Below, in pieces: positions 49,647 to 57,910 of a stretch of DNA of 64,000 nt. The notes under the pieces were generated by a model. That model saw only the letters and a list, made by a program, of their open reading frames with translations, was not told the DNA's origin and ran no database searches. Every line of letters begins with the position of its first letter. Position 1 is the stretch's first letter. The stretch comes from Streptomyces sp. R21 (GTDB lineage: Bacteria; Actinomycetota; Actinomycetes; Streptomycetales; Streptomycetaceae): contig NZ_CP163435.1 of the NCBI RefSeq assembly GCF_041051975.1, forward strand, positions 9,206,501 through 9,270,500, written 5' to 3'. The translations under genes were made by a program, and so were the position numbers.

Positions 49647-51275
49647 GTGACGCACTGGCGAGCGCTGATCGTCCTGGGCACCGCGCAGTTCCTCATGGTC
49701 CTCGATACGTCCGTGATGAACGTGTCGATCAGTCAACTGGTCGAGGACTTCGACACGGAGGTCACCGCCATCCAGGCCGTCATCACCCTGTACTCGCTGG
49801 TCATGGCGGCATTCATGCTCATCGGAGGCCGACTCGGTGACATCTTCGGCCGACGGCGCCTCTTCCTCCTCGGCCTCGTCGTCTACGGCATCGGGTCGGC
49901 GCTGACGGCTGTGGCCCCCACTCTGTGGGTCCTCGCGCTGGGCTGGTCGGTGATCGAAGGGCTCGGCGCCGCGATGGTGCTGCCCGCCATGGCGGCCCTC
50001 GTGGCCGAGTCCTACCGCGGCCGGGACCGAGCCGTCGCCTACGGCGTCATCGGCGGACTCGCCGGGGCCGGAATCGCCGTCGGCCCGCTGCTGGGCGGCT
50101 GGGTGACGACATACCTCACCTGGCGGCTGGTGTTCGCGGGTGAGGTGGTGGTCGTCGCGGCCGTCCTGTGCTTCCGTCGAGTGATCAAGGAATCCCCCCG
50201 GACCGGTCCGGCCCCCCGGCTGGACGGGGTCGGTGCCGCGCTCGCGGCGGCCGGGCTGGCGCTGGGCGTGCTCGGTGTGCTGCAGAGCGGTACCTGGGGG
50301 TGGGTGCAGCCCGCCAACCCGCCCTTCACCGTACTGGGCTTCGCGCCGACGCTGTTCGTGATCGGCGCCGGCGTCCTCGTACTGGCCGTCTTCCTGCACT
50401 GGGAGCGGCGCCGGGAGGCCCAGGGAGCCGAGCCTCTGGTGCATCTGCCCCTGCTGAAGAAACCCGCCCTGCGATCCGGGCTGATGTGCCTGCTGAGCCA
50501 GAACCTCATCCTGCTGGGACTGTTCTTCACCATCCCGCTGTACCTACAGGTCGTTCAGGGGTTCGACGCCTTCCAGACGGGCCTGCGGCTGCTCCCGGTG
50601 TCGGTCACCATGCTCGCGGCCTCCGTGATCGCCTCCCGGCTGGGACGGGTGGCCGGACCGCGCCGGGTGGTGCGAGGCGCCCTGGTGACGCTGGCCGCCG
50701 CCATCGTGTGGCTGCTGGCCACCATCGACCCGGACATCGACGACGCGCAGTTCGCCGGAGCCATGGCCCTGCTCGGCGTGGGCATGGGCCTGCTCGCCTC
50801 GCAGCTCGGCAACGTCGTCCAGTCCAGCGTGGGCGAGGAGGAGCGCAGCGAGGTCGGAGGACTCCAGTTCACAGCCCAGAACCTCGGCTCCGCGCTGGGC
50901 ACGGCACTGATCGGTTCGCTGCTCATCGGTGCCCTGGCCCACGCCTTCACCACGCAGGTGGAGGACGACGCACGGCTGTCCGCGGAAGCCCGGCAGCAGA
51001 CGAGCACGGCTCTCGAAGCCGGGATCAGCTTCGTGCCCACCGACCAGGTGACTTCGGCCGCCGAAAGCGTCGGGCTGCCTCCCCCGGAGGTCGACGCCCT
51101 CACGGACTCGTACGCGTCGTCCCAGCTCGACGGTCTGAAGGCGGCGATCCTCGCCACCGGAGGGATCACAGTCGCCAGCTTCCTGGTCACAGGCCACCTG
51201 CCGACGGGGACAGCAGGCCGCCCGAAGCAGCCCGGCACCGACGAAAGGGCCGACGCGGCCGACTCGACCGGCTGA
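49647..51275 (+). CDS. DHA2-family MFS drug:H+ antiporter
   Basis: The 542-residue transporter has 14 membrane helices. Motif A GGRLGDIFGRRRLFL follows helix 2, motif D1 LDTSVMNVSI is in helix 1, and GIAVGPLLGGWV is motif C, the antiporter signature of helix 5. It probably exports a drug or metabolite. I use the GTG at 49647 (VTHWRALIVLG) with GGCGAGG upstream. It lies 140 bp after the LAL regulator gene. The stop codon is inside a 33-bp tandem duplication. Confidence 0.85.
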   Translation: MTHWRALIVLGTAQFLMVLDTSVMNVSISQLVEDFDTEVTAIQAVITLYSLVMAAFMLIGGRLGDIFGRRRLFLLGLVVYGIGSALTAVAPTLWVLALGWSVIEGLGAAMVLPAMAALVAESYRGRDRAVAYGVIGGLAGAGIAVGPLLGGWVTTYLTWRLVFAGEVVVVAAVLCFRRVIKESPRTGPAPRLDGVGAALAAAGLALGVLGVLQSGTWGWVQPANPPFTVLGFAPTLFVIGAGVLVLAVFLHWERRREAQGAEPLVHLPLLKKPALRSGLMCLLSQNLILLGLFFTIPLYLQVVQGFDAFQTGLRLLPVSVTMLAASVIASRLGRVAGPRRVVRGALVTLAAAIVWLLATIDPDIDDAQFAGAMALLGVGMGLLASQLGNVVQSSVGEEERSEVGGLQFTAQNLGSALGTALIGSLLIGALAHAFTTQVEDDARLSAEARQQTSTALEAGISFVPTDQVTSAAESVGLPPPEVDALTDSYASSQLDGLKAAILATGGITVASFLVTGHLPTGTAGRPKQPGTDERADAADSTG

Positions 51276-51328
51276 CTCCGAGCGGACGCGATCGGCTCGA
51301 CCCACTGACTCCGAAGGGACCGAGATGT
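51263..51328. repeat. 33-bp imperfect tandem duplication spanning a stop codon
   Basis: Two units start CTCGACC at 51263 and 51296. They share CTGACTCCGA and a GGAC block. The TGA ending the transporter gene (51273-51275) lies in unit 1 and the same TGA recurs 33 bp later in frame (51306-51308). Unit 2 also supplies GAAGGGACCGAG, the ribosome-binding site of the next gene. Confidence 0.7.
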
Positions 51329-51843
51329 CCAGGACCGAGCACGGAACGGTCCCAGAGAGCACCGCCGAGCGCCGGGCGCGCGCCGACTACACCGGTGGCG
51401 TCTACGGATCCATGCTCGCGGCGTCGGTGATCGTCGGCGCCGGCGCCCTGGGCGATTTCCCGCGCCTGGAGCTGGTGCTGCTGCTGTTGCTCACCGGCGT
51501 CGCCTTCTGGATCGCCCATGTGCACGCGCAGCTGTTCGGGGCGCGCCTGGCACAGCACAGCCTGGATCGCCGGGTCGTGCTGCACGTGTGCCGCGACGAG
51601 TGGCCGATCGTGAAAGCCGCCGTCCCCCCGGCCGTCGCCGTCGCCGTCAGCCCCTTGCTCGGCCTCGACGTACCAGGTGCCCTGTGGCTGGCGCTCGCGG
51701 TTGCCGTGGCGGGTCAGGTCGGCTGGTCGGCGGCCGCGGCGCGCAGCGCCGGCGCCTCCTGGCGCCTGGTGTCCGCCACCGCCTCGGTGAATCTGGTGCT
51801 GGGTCTGCTGATCATCTCGTTCAAGATCTTTCTGAAGCACTGA
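51325..51843 (+). CDS. small four-helix membrane protein
   Basis: The 172-residue protein has about four membrane helices (MLAASVIVGAGALGD, LELVLLLLLTGVAFWIAHVH, AVPPAVAVAVSPLLGL, LWLALAVAVAGQVGWSAAAA) with a charged cytoplasmic N-terminus. A family is not recognised. It overlaps the repeat of the previous locus (ATG at 51325) and ends in a 17-bp tandem repeat array. It is probably co-transcribed with the upstream exporter. Confidence 0.65.
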   Translation: MSRTEHGTVPESTAERRARADYTGGVYGSMLAASVIVGAGALGDFPRLELVLLLLLTGVAFWIAHVHAQLFGARLAQHSLDRRVVLHVCRDEWPIVKAAVPPAVAVAVSPLLGLDVPGALWLALAVAVAGQVGWSAAAARSAGASWRLVSATASVNLVLGLLIISFKIFLKH

Positions 51844-51892
51844 TCTTTCTGAAGCACTGGTCTCTCAGAGGCACTGATCTTCCTGGAGCGCC
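51825..51892. repeat. 17-bp tandem repeat, four units, spanning a stop codon
   Basis: Unit GATCTTTCTGAAGCACT is perfect at 51825-51841 and 51842-51858, then diverged at 51859-51875 and 51876-51892. The TGA (51841-51843) of the membrane protein gene spans the junction of units 1 and 2. The unit is not a multiple of three, so copies beyond the stop are read out of frame. Confidence 0.9.
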
Positions 51893-52037
51893 GGTCTTCA
51901 CACGGCATGGGCGGAGGTGGGACGGGTGCGTGGCGACGAATCACCTCCGCGGGGTGAGGCCGGGCGCTGTGCCGGGTCGGAGGATCACAGGGAAGGGCAC
52001 AGCGCGCCTGTGCCGGGCCACCGGGGGAGAGCAGCTC

Positions 52038-52235
52038 ATGCGCTATGAGATCCGCGTCGAAGGACACATGTCGGACACGCTGGCCACAGCTTTTCCGGAA
52101 CTTGACCACGTGTTGATGTCCGGTCAGACGGTGCTGTACGGCTCCGTCGTCGACGAAGCGCACCTGTACGGTCTGCTGGCCCGCTGCCAGTCTCTGGGGC
52201 TACGGGTCCTGGAGATGCGCCAGCTGCCGGAGTAA
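52038..52235 (+). CDS. small conserved soluble protein
   Basis: The 65-residue protein (MRYEIRVEGHMSDTLATAFP, later TVLYGSVVDEAHLYGLLARC) has a beta-alpha-beta ferredoxin-like pattern and no membrane helix. Such short proteins are frequent in actinomycetes next to stress genes. GGGGGAGAG is 10-15 bases upstream of the ATG. After the stop comes a GTACGACGT direct repeat, then the convergent DUF2252 gene. Function is not known. Confidence 0.65.
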   Translation: MRYEIRVEGHMSDTLATAFPELDHVLMSGQTVLYGSVVDEAHLYGLLARCQSLGLRVLEMRQLPE

Positions 52236-52281
52236 CGCGTCGGTACGACGTGCCGTACGACGTCGGCTTTGCACGACGACC

Positions 52282-52311
52282 GCTCAGAGGGTCTCGGCTC
52301 AGAGTGTCTCG
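52282..52311. repeat. 15-bp tandem duplication spanning the DUF2252 stop codon
   Basis: GCTCAGAGGGTCTCG (52282-52296) and GCTCAGAGTGTCTCG (52297-52311) are adjacent and 14/15 identical. On the coding minus strand they read Ala-Glu-Thr-Leu-stop twice in frame, so the terminal four codons and stop are duplicated. Confidence 0.9.
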
Positions 52312-53708
52312 GCGTGGATCCTGCCGGAGCGGACTGCGGCGCCCAGTTCCTCGAAGTCCCGCTCGTTCTGGTCGGCGTAGGCCTGGGCGAACTCGGTCAG
52401 CGCGCGGTCGAAGCGGTCGCTCCCGCCCAGATAGGCGGCGATGGCGACGGGGTCGCCGGAGCGGGCGTGGGCGCGCGCCAGGGAGGCCCCGCACAACTGC
52501 GCGAACAGGCGGAGATCGGCAGGATCCATCATGTCCGGCCGCGCGATGCCCTTCCAGTCCCGCAGCTGGCGCACGTAGAAGTCCCGGCCGTGTCCGTCGA
52601 GGCCCACGACGTGGGTCCAGCCGAGGAAGATGTCACTGTGCGTCTGGATCAGCCGCTGTCCCGCCACCACCCGGCGGCCCTGGTTGTCGTAGTGGTCGCC
52701 GCCCGTGTGTGCGGCGAGGACCGACTCCTGCGCCTCCTTGGCCTGCAGCAGCAGAGGGTCGGCGTCGTCCGTGCCGATCAGCAGCAGGATCCAGCAGCGC
52801 GTTCCGACGCTGCCGACGCCCACCACCTTCCGGGCCATGTCGACCAGGTGGTAGTGACGCAGGAGGTGGCGCCGCTCGGAGGAGAGAGTGCGCGCGTAGC
52901 CCTCCAGGACGCTCTGGAGCTCCTTCTCCTGCGCATCGTCGGAGGGGTCCTGCAGCAGATCCCGGAGCGGAGTGATCAGCGGCGGGTCCGGTGCGATCCG
53001 CCGGCCCTCGGCGGTCACCCGGGTGAGCTTCTCGAAGGCCTGGAGGTGGGTGCGGGTACGAGCGCGTGCCGTCGCCTCGGCGGTACGGCGCCTGGCCTGC
53101 TTGCCCATCGACGAGGCCAGCAGTTCCCGCAGCTGGTCGGCGTCGTCCTGCGCGTACCAGATGTCCAGGGTGCCCATGCCGGCGAACTCGCGCATCCGCT
53201 GCCGGTAGGCCTTCACGCAGGTGCGCACCGCGCCGCTCTGCTCCTTGACCGAGAAGCCGTTGGCCCGGCCCGCGATCGCGAAGCTGGCCGCCAGCCGCTT
53301 GACGTCCCACTCGAAAGGACCGGCAAGGGTCTCGTCGAAGTCGTTGATGTCGAAGACCAGATGACGCTCGGGCGAGGCCAGCAGCCGGAAGTTGAGCAGG
53401 TGAGCGTCCCCGCAGAGCTGCACCGTCAGGCCGGTGTTCGGGACGGGCCCGAGGTCCGACGCCATGATCGCCGCCGCACCGCGGTAGAAGCGGAACGGGG
53501 ATTCGAGCATGCGGCCGTAGCGGATCGGAATCAACTCGGGCAGTCGCGTCGCTGATTGACGCGCTATCACGTCGAGGGGATCAGGTCGTTCCTTCTCCGT
53601 CTCGAACCAGCCGTGGCAGGAACGCGAGGCGCGCGTGCGCGCGCTTCTTCCGTAAGCCGTCCGCTCGGACGGCGACAGGGACGCCGTGAATTCGCTCGGT
53701 ATGGCCAT
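52299..53708 (-). CDS. DUF2252 family protein
   Basis: The 469-residue protein matches the DUF2252 family, soluble proteins with a kinase-like fold. Blocks seen are FRFYRGAAAIMASDL (about 72-86), LCGDAHLLNF (about 98-107, like a catalytic loop), FDINDFDET (about 118-126, like a DFG region) and GVGSVGTRC (about 290-298). The substrate of the family is unknown. GGAGG lies nine bases upstream of the ATG. It is divergent from the HdeD-like gene across 265 bp with no clear motif. Confidence 0.85.
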   Translation of the reverse strand: MAIPSEFTASLSPSERTAYGRSARTRASRSCHGWFETEKERPDPLDVIARQSATRLPELIPIRYGRMLESPFRFYRGAAAIMASDLGPVPNTGLTVQLCGDAHLLNFRLLASPERHLVFDINDFDETLAGPFEWDVKRLAASFAIAGRANGFSVKEQSGAVRTCVKAYRQRMREFAGMGTLDIWYAQDDADQLRELLASSMGKQARRRTAEATARARTRTHLQAFEKLTRVTAEGRRIAPDPPLITPLRDLLQDPSDDAQEKELQSVLEGYARTLSSERRHLLRHYHLVDMARKVVGVGSVGTRCWILLLIGTDDADPLLLQAKEAQESVLAAHTGGDHYDNQGRRVVAGQRLIQTHSDIFLGWTHVVGLDGHGRDFYVRQLRDWKGIARPDMMDPADLRLFAQLCGASLARAHARSGDPVAIAAYLGGSDRFDRALTEFAQAYADQNERDFEELGAAVRSGRIHAETL

Positions 53709-53973
53709 GGCTCGAACCTCCGCCTGTGCACCCGTTCAGGGGGCGGCGGTGACTCAGCCCGCCGCGATCCACACGCCGCGCGCGACGGGCAGGGCCCTCG
53801 CTCGCCGACGCATGTCTCCAGCACCCACCTCACCGCTCCGGCGGTGCGCACGGATCACCCGCCGGGGGTGACCCGGTTTCCGGCGGTGGGCGGGACGCTG
53901 GCCCGGTGAGGTCCCCGCACACCGCCCCGTCGGCGGTCCGGGAGCGACGCGCTCGATCGCGCGAGGAGGAGCC

Positions 53974-54636
53974 ATGACCGTATCGCGTGGTCCGGCACCG
54001 CGTACCGGACCGGAAGACATGCCCGACGGGGCGACCCCGGGGCCGGCGGAAGACCCTGCGGAAGTGCTGGCGAAACTAGGGCGCTCCTGGACCTGGATCC
54101 TGGGCTCCGCCATCGCCACGCTCGTGCCGGGCGTCCTGGTCCTGGTCTGGCCGGACGAGACCCTGCACGTCCTGGCGGTCCTCATCGGTCTGTACCTGCT
54201 GGTGATCGGAGCGTTCCGGTTCGTCGCTTCCTTCGCCCGGGACGACCACGGCGAACGGCTGCCCGGCTTGCTCCTCGCGGTGCTGTACGTCCTGGCCGGG
54301 GTGCTCTGCCTGCGGAACCCGATGCAGACCATCGCCGCGCTCTCGCTGATCGTCGGGATCGTCTGGCTGGTCTCCGGCATCCTCACCCTCTACACGGCCA
54401 TCGCCGCCAAGGACCTGCCTCACCGTGGCTTCGTCGTGGGCATCGCGGTGATCGGTATCGTCGCCGGGATCGTGGTGCTGGCCCTGCCGTCCGAATCGGC
54501 CCGAGCGCTGACCCGGCTGCTGGGCCTGTGGCTCGTCCTGCTGGGCCTCGGCGAGGCGGCTCTCGCCTTCGCATGGCGAGCGGCACTGCGCAGGTCGGGT
54601 GTCGCGGGGCCGCAGGACCCCGCCGGAACCCCCTGA
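53974..54636 (+). CDS. HdeD-like (DUF308) membrane protein
   Basis: The 220-residue protein has six membrane helices in three hairpins, the DUF308/HdeD layout (SAIATLVPGVLVLVWPDETL, LLVIGAFRFVASFARDD, LLAVLYVLAGVLCLRNPMQT, ALSLIVGIVWLVSGILTLYT). HdeD in E. coli contributes to acid resistance; actinobacterial copies sit in stress clusters. GAGGAGGAG is just before the ATG. An N-terminal 30-residue polar extension is present. Confidence 0.8.
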   Translation: MTVSRGPAPRTGPEDMPDGATPGPAEDPAEVLAKLGRSWTWILGSAIATLVPGVLVLVWPDETLHVLAVLIGLYLLVIGAFRFVASFARDDHGERLPGLLLAVLYVLAGVLCLRNPMQTIAALSLIVGIVWLVSGILTLYTAIAAKDLPHRGFVVGIAVIGIVAGIVVLALPSESARALTRLLGLWLVLLGLGEAALAFAWRAALRRSGVAGPQDPAGTP

Positions 54637-54748
54637 GACATCCGCTCGACGCTGTGGACCGTTCGCGGGCGCCCCGGAGAAGGCCTGGCGCAGTCCCGGT
54701 GACCCGACGCGATTGCTCCCGGGCCGCCCGACACCTTACGGAGGAGCC

Positions 54749-54874
54749 ATGGTCACGGGCGGGCACCCGGGTTCTCCGCTCTCCGGCGGCGCCGCGGAGA
54801 CCGGCCATGTCCTGACCGTCCGGGAACGGGCGGAGTGGGAGTGGGAGCGGCCGCACCGGGCCGCGGTCCGGTGA
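54749..54874 (+). CDS. 41-residue small ORF coupled to the YihY-like gene
   Basis: The ORF starts ATG with a strong GGAGGAG two bases upstream and encodes MVTGGHPGSPLSGGAAETGH... to HRAAVR. Its TGA overlaps the GTG of the next gene by four bases (GTGA). It has no membrane helix or motif. The strong ribosome-binding site and coupling suggest it is translated and drives translation of the membrane protein that follows. Confidence 0.45.
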   Translation: MVTGGHPGSPLSGGAAETGHVLTVRERAEWEWERPHRAAVR

Positions 54875-55740
54875 CCATGGCCAGGAAGCCCGCCCCCGCT
54901 CCGCCCTCGCGCGGCGGCCGGGCGGAGCGGGTCGCGGCGAGCCTGCGGTCGGGCCCCGTCGCCCGGCTGCTGGCCCGGCTGATGGCGCTCAACATCGTGG
55001 AGGGCTCCGTGCGGCTGGCCGCGCAGGCCTTCCTCGCCGCACTCCCGCTGCTGATGACGGTGGCGGCCTTCGCGCCGCACGGGGTTCAGGACATGCTGGC
55101 CGACTCCCTCCGCTCGGTGCTGGGCCTGCGCGACGACACGCTCGACGAGGTGCGCAGCACCTTTTCCGCCTCTGGGACGGCACGAGATTCCGTCGGAGCC
55201 GTGGGAGTGCTGGTCACACTCGTCTCCGCGACCTCGTTCAGCCGCGCGCTGCAGGCGGTGTGCGAACGGTGCTGGCACCTTCCCAGGGCACCACTGCGGG
55301 CCGTCGTCTGGCGGTGGCTGCTCTGGCTGATGGTCTGGCCGGCCGTGCTCCTGGTCCAGGCGCCGCTGCGGGACGGTTTCGGCACCGGCCCGGTGACCGG
55401 GCTGCTGCTGTCGGTGCTGTCCGCGGCGCCCCTGTGGTGGTGGACCCAGCATCTGCTGCTGGGCGGCAGGATCGGCTGGCGAGACCTCGTGCCGGGAGCG
55501 CTGCTGGCGGGCACGGGCACGGTGGTGCTGAGCTGGGCGGCTCACCTGTTCATGCCTACGGCCATGGCGCGCAGCCTCGACGAGTTCGGTCCCCTCGGAC
55601 CGGTCTTCACCTTCCTGTCCTGGCTGATCGCCGTCTTCCTGGTGGCCGTCTCGGGCCTGGCGCTCGGCGAGGCCGTCGCGTCGTCCACGTGGTACCGGAC
55701 GACCTTCGCCGCGCGCCACGGCGCGAGGGCGGACCGGTGA
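54871..55740 (+). CDS. YihY/BrkB-like integral membrane protein
   Basis: The 289-residue protein has six membrane helices (for example LAAQAFLAALPLLMTVAAFA, SVGAVGVLVTLVSATSFSRA, WLLWLMVWPAVLLVQAPL) and the SRALQAVCERCW block typical of YihY/virulence factor BrkB proteins. Their function is unsettled (once called ribonuclease BN by mistake). I set the start at the GTG overlapping the small upstream ORF; an ATG lies two codons later. Confidence 0.75.
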   Translation: MTMARKPAPAPPSRGGRAERVAASLRSGPVARLLARLMALNIVEGSVRLAAQAFLAALPLLMTVAAFAPHGVQDMLADSLRSVLGLRDDTLDEVRSTFSASGTARDSVGAVGVLVTLVSATSFSRALQAVCERCWHLPRAPLRAVVWRWLLWLMVWPAVLLVQAPLRDGFGTGPVTGLLLSVLSAAPLWWWTQHLLLGGRIGWRDLVPGALLAGTGTVVLSWAAHLFMPTAMARSLDEFGPLGPVFTFLSWLIAVFLVAVSGLALGEAVASSTWYRTTFAARHGARADR

Positions 55741-55880
55741 GCCGACCCGCGGACCACTGCTCCCGGAGGATCCGTTCACCCTCCTCGGGTGAGGCGACCA
55801 GGTGCTTGCCGTGGGCACGCTGAAAACGGCAGAGAACTGCTGCCGGGCCAGTGCCCGGAACGTAGGAGAGGAGTCGGCAG

Positions 55881-56339
55881 ATGTACCTCGCGTACGACTA
55901 TCCGCTGTTGAGCGTCTTCTGGTCGATGCTGTGGTTCTTCCTGTGGATCATGTGGTTCATCCTGCTCTTCCGGATCGTCGGAGACATCTTCCGTGACGAC
56001 GCCCTGAGCGGCTGGGCCAAGGCCGGCTGGCTGGTCTTCGTCATCGTCCTGCCGTTCCTGGGCATCCTGGTCTACGTGATCGCCCGCGGTAAGAACATGG
56101 GTCGCCGGGAGATCGCGCAGGCGCGTGATCAGCAGAGGGACTTCGACGAGTACATCCGACAGACCGCCAAGGGCGGCGAAGACCGGCCCAGCAGCGTCGA
56201 CGAACTCGCCAAGCTCTCCGAGATCCGTGCCCGCGGCGACATCACGGACGAGGAGTTCCGCAGGGCGAAGGATCTGGTCCTGAGTGGCGCCGGGCCGTCT
56301 CGGCCCGCGGGCGCCGCCGACTCCACCCCTGGTGGCTGA
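55881..56339 (+). CDS. membrane protein with PLDc_N-type helices and SHOCT domain
   Basis: The 152-residue protein has two membrane helices (about 8-32, WSMLWFFLWIMWFILLFRIV; about 47-68, AGWLVFVIVLPFLGILVYVI) like phospholipase D N-terminal segments, then a cytoplasmic helix and a SHOCT motif (about 105-135; SVDELAKLSEIRARGDITDE). Such proteins accompany stress genes in actinomycetes. The ATG has GGAGAGGAG upstream. Confidence 0.8.
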   Translation: MYLAYDYPLLSVFWSMLWFFLWIMWFILLFRIVGDIFRDDALSGWAKAGWLVFVIVLPFLGILVYVIARGKNMGRREIAQARDQQRDFDEYIRQTAKGGEDRPSSVDELAKLSEIRARGDITDEEFRRAKDLVLSGAGPSRPAGAADSTPGG

Positions 56340-56373
56340 GGACGCCTCCACGACACTGAAACGAGGCAGCGGA

Positions 56374-56790
56374 ATGACTGCGACACACACTGCGCACGCC
56401 CACTCGGCCAAGGGCGCATGGGCCGAGGGCCTGACGGTATTCGCAGCGGTCATGCTCATGATCGCGGGGGTACTCGACATCTGCCGGGGCATCATGGGGA
56501 TCGCCGAGGACGACGTATTCGTCAACACACGCAACTACGTCTTCCAGTTCGACCTCACCGGCTGGGGTTGGGTCCACCTCGCCCTCGGCGTGGTCGCTGT
56601 GATCGTCAGTCTCGGCCTCTTCACGGCGTCGATGTGGGCGCGTGTCGCCGGGGTGGGCATCGCCGGACTCATCATCATCGCCAACTTCCTCTCCCTGCCG
56701 TACTACCCGGTCTGGTCGATCGTGATGATCGCCTTCTCGGGGTTCATCATCTGGGCCCTGTGCGTGATCCGGCCGGACGAGAGCCCCTAG
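56374..56790 (+). CDS. four-helix membrane protein (DUF7144-like)
   Basis: The 138-residue protein has four membrane helices: AEGLTVFAAVMLMIAGVLDI, WVHLALGVVAVIVSLGLFTA, VAGVGIAGLIIIANFLSLPY and WSIVMIAFSGFIIWALCVI. The middle loop FVNTRNYVFQFDLTGWGWVH and the YYPVW stretch are strongly conserved in actinobacterial families such as DUF7144. Function unknown. GAGG lies upstream of the ATG. The TAG stop is inside a 17-bp duplication. Confidence 0.7.
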   Translation: MTATHTAHAHSAKGAWAEGLTVFAAVMLMIAGVLDICRGIMGIAEDDVFVNTRNYVFQFDLTGWGWVHLALGVVAVIVSLGLFTASMWARVAGVGIAGLIIIANFLSLPYYPVWSIVMIAFSGFIIWALCVIRPDESP

Positions 56791-56811
56791 CTGCCGAGAG
56801 CCCCTGGCCGG
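56778..56811. repeat. 17-bp imperfect tandem duplication spanning a stop codon
   Basis: CGAGAGCCCCTAGCTGC (56778-56794) is followed directly by CGAGAGCCCCTGGCCGG (56795-56811), 14/17 identical. The TAG that ends the four-helix membrane protein gene lies in unit 1. Confidence 0.75.
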
Positions 56812-56951
56812 GGGGCAGGTTCCGGCCGATGCCGGAGCCGACGCGCTGATCGGGGCCTCCCCTCCGTTTCCGTCCGAGTTCTGCGGGCACTCGCACGAGC
56901 GCGGTCCCGCTGGACGCGGTGAACCAGGAGCGGCCTGTAGGGGAGAAGGGC

Positions 56952-57239
56952 ATGGAGTGGTTGCGAAGGGCGGTTTGCACGGATGTGGATCCCGAGCTGT
57001 TCTTCCCGGTCGGCACCACCGGCCCCGCGCTGCAGGAGGAGCGGGCGGCGAAGCAGATCTGCGCCCGCTGCCCGGTGATCAGTGATTGTCTGGACTGGGC
57101 CCTCGCGACCGGACAGGCCTTCGGGGTGTGGGGCGGAACCTGCGAGGAGGAGCGCTCGGCCATGCGGCGGTACGTCCTGGACGCGTGTGCCGGTCAGGAT
57201 GATCGCGCGCAACCCGTCATGACCCGTACAGAACCCTGA
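56952..57239 (+). CDS. WhiB-like iron-sulfur transcriptional regulator
   Basis: The 95-residue protein has the four iron-sulfur cysteines Cys9, Cys37, Cys40 and Cys46 (C-x27-C-xx-C-x5-C) and the downstream GVWGG turn with a basic helix, which binds sigma factor/DNA. An extra cysteine occurs in GVWGGTCEEER where most Wbl proteins have Leu-Thr or Met-Thr; this is unusual. It likely senses redox or NO. GGGGAGAAGGG is just before the ATG. The stop lies in a 26-bp tandem repeat. Confidence 0.88.
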   Translation: MEWLRRAVCTDVDPELFFPVGTTGPALQEERAAKQICARCPVISDCLDWALATGQAFGVWGGTCEEERSAMRRYVLDACAGQDDRAQPVMTRTEP

Positions 57240-57292
57240 CCGTCATGGCCCGTGGAGAACCCTGACTGTCATGACCCATGCAGAATCTTGAG
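57215..57292. repeat. 26-bp tandem repeat, three units, spanning two gene ends
   Basis: Three adjacent units (57215-57240, 57241-57266, 57267-57292) share GTCATG, CC(C/A)TG-like and AGAA blocks. Unit 1 contains the stop of the WhiB gene (57237-57239); unit 3 covers the last codons of the convergent phosphoribosyltransferase gene. The 29-bp gap between the genes is therefore repeat sequence. Confidence 0.85.
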
Positions 57293-57910
57293 CACTTCGT
57301 CGTCCGTCACCTGGTCGAAGTCCTCGTACCAGACCCCGACCGCCGTGAACGACACGGGCTGGTGGAGACAGACGACGTCGTCCACCTCGTCGCGCAGCAG
57401 GCGGGCGGCCTCCGGCGAGCACACCGGGACGGCGAGCGTGATGCGAGCGGGGTCGCGGTGCCGTAGGGAACGGACGGCGGCGAACGCGGTGGCACCGGTG
57501 GCCATGCCGTCGTCGACCACGACGGCCGTGCGGCCGGTGAGTTCAGGGGGCGGCTTGCCCTCGCGGTAGAGCCGCTCCCGCCGGTGCAGCTCCTCCCGTT
57601 CCCTTTCGACCACGGGTGCGAGCGCCGCCGCGCTGAGGCCGAGGCGGTCAAACGCCTGCTCGGCGAAGAGCGGCTTGTCGTCCCCGGCGATCGCTCCGAC
57701 GGCGAACTCGGGCTGGAACGGCGCCCCGATCTTCCGCACGACGAGCACATCCAGCGGTGCGTCCAGCGCCCGCGCGATCTCGTCGGCGACCACGACACCT
57801 CCGCGGGGCAGGGCGAGGACGACCGGTTCCGGCAGAGCCCCTTCGTCGTACTGCGTACGCAGTCGCTCGGCCAGGGCCGCACCCGCCTGTCTGCGGTCGG
57901 TGAATCGCAT
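57269..57910 (-). CDS. phosphoribosyltransferase family protein
   Basis: The 213-residue protein has the type I PRTase fold: PRGGVVVADEIARAL near 36-50 and the PRPP-binding motif VVVDDGMATGATA (about 125-137). It belongs to the stress-linked group found in actinobacteria next to universal stress and membrane genes rather than to a named purine/pyrimidine enzyme; a hood region matching a specific base is not clear. AAGGGAG precedes the ATG at 57910. Confidence 0.82.
   Translation of the reverse strand: MRFTDRRQAGAALAERLRTQYDEGALPEPVVLALPRGGVVVADEIARALDAPLDVLVVRKIGAPFQPEFAVGAIAGDDKPLFAEQAFDRLGLSAAALAPVVEREREELHRRERLYREGKPPPELTGRTAVVVDDGMATGATAFAAVRSLRHRDPARITLAVPVCSPEAARLLRDEVDDVVCLHQPVSFTAVGVWYEDFDQVTDDEVLKILHGS

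Noticed and set aside
55737..55823. 28-codon ORF starting GTG on the YihY stop codon
   Set aside because: It has the GTGA overlap but poor coding composition and a low-complexity Arg/Ser sequence, with no support as a protein.
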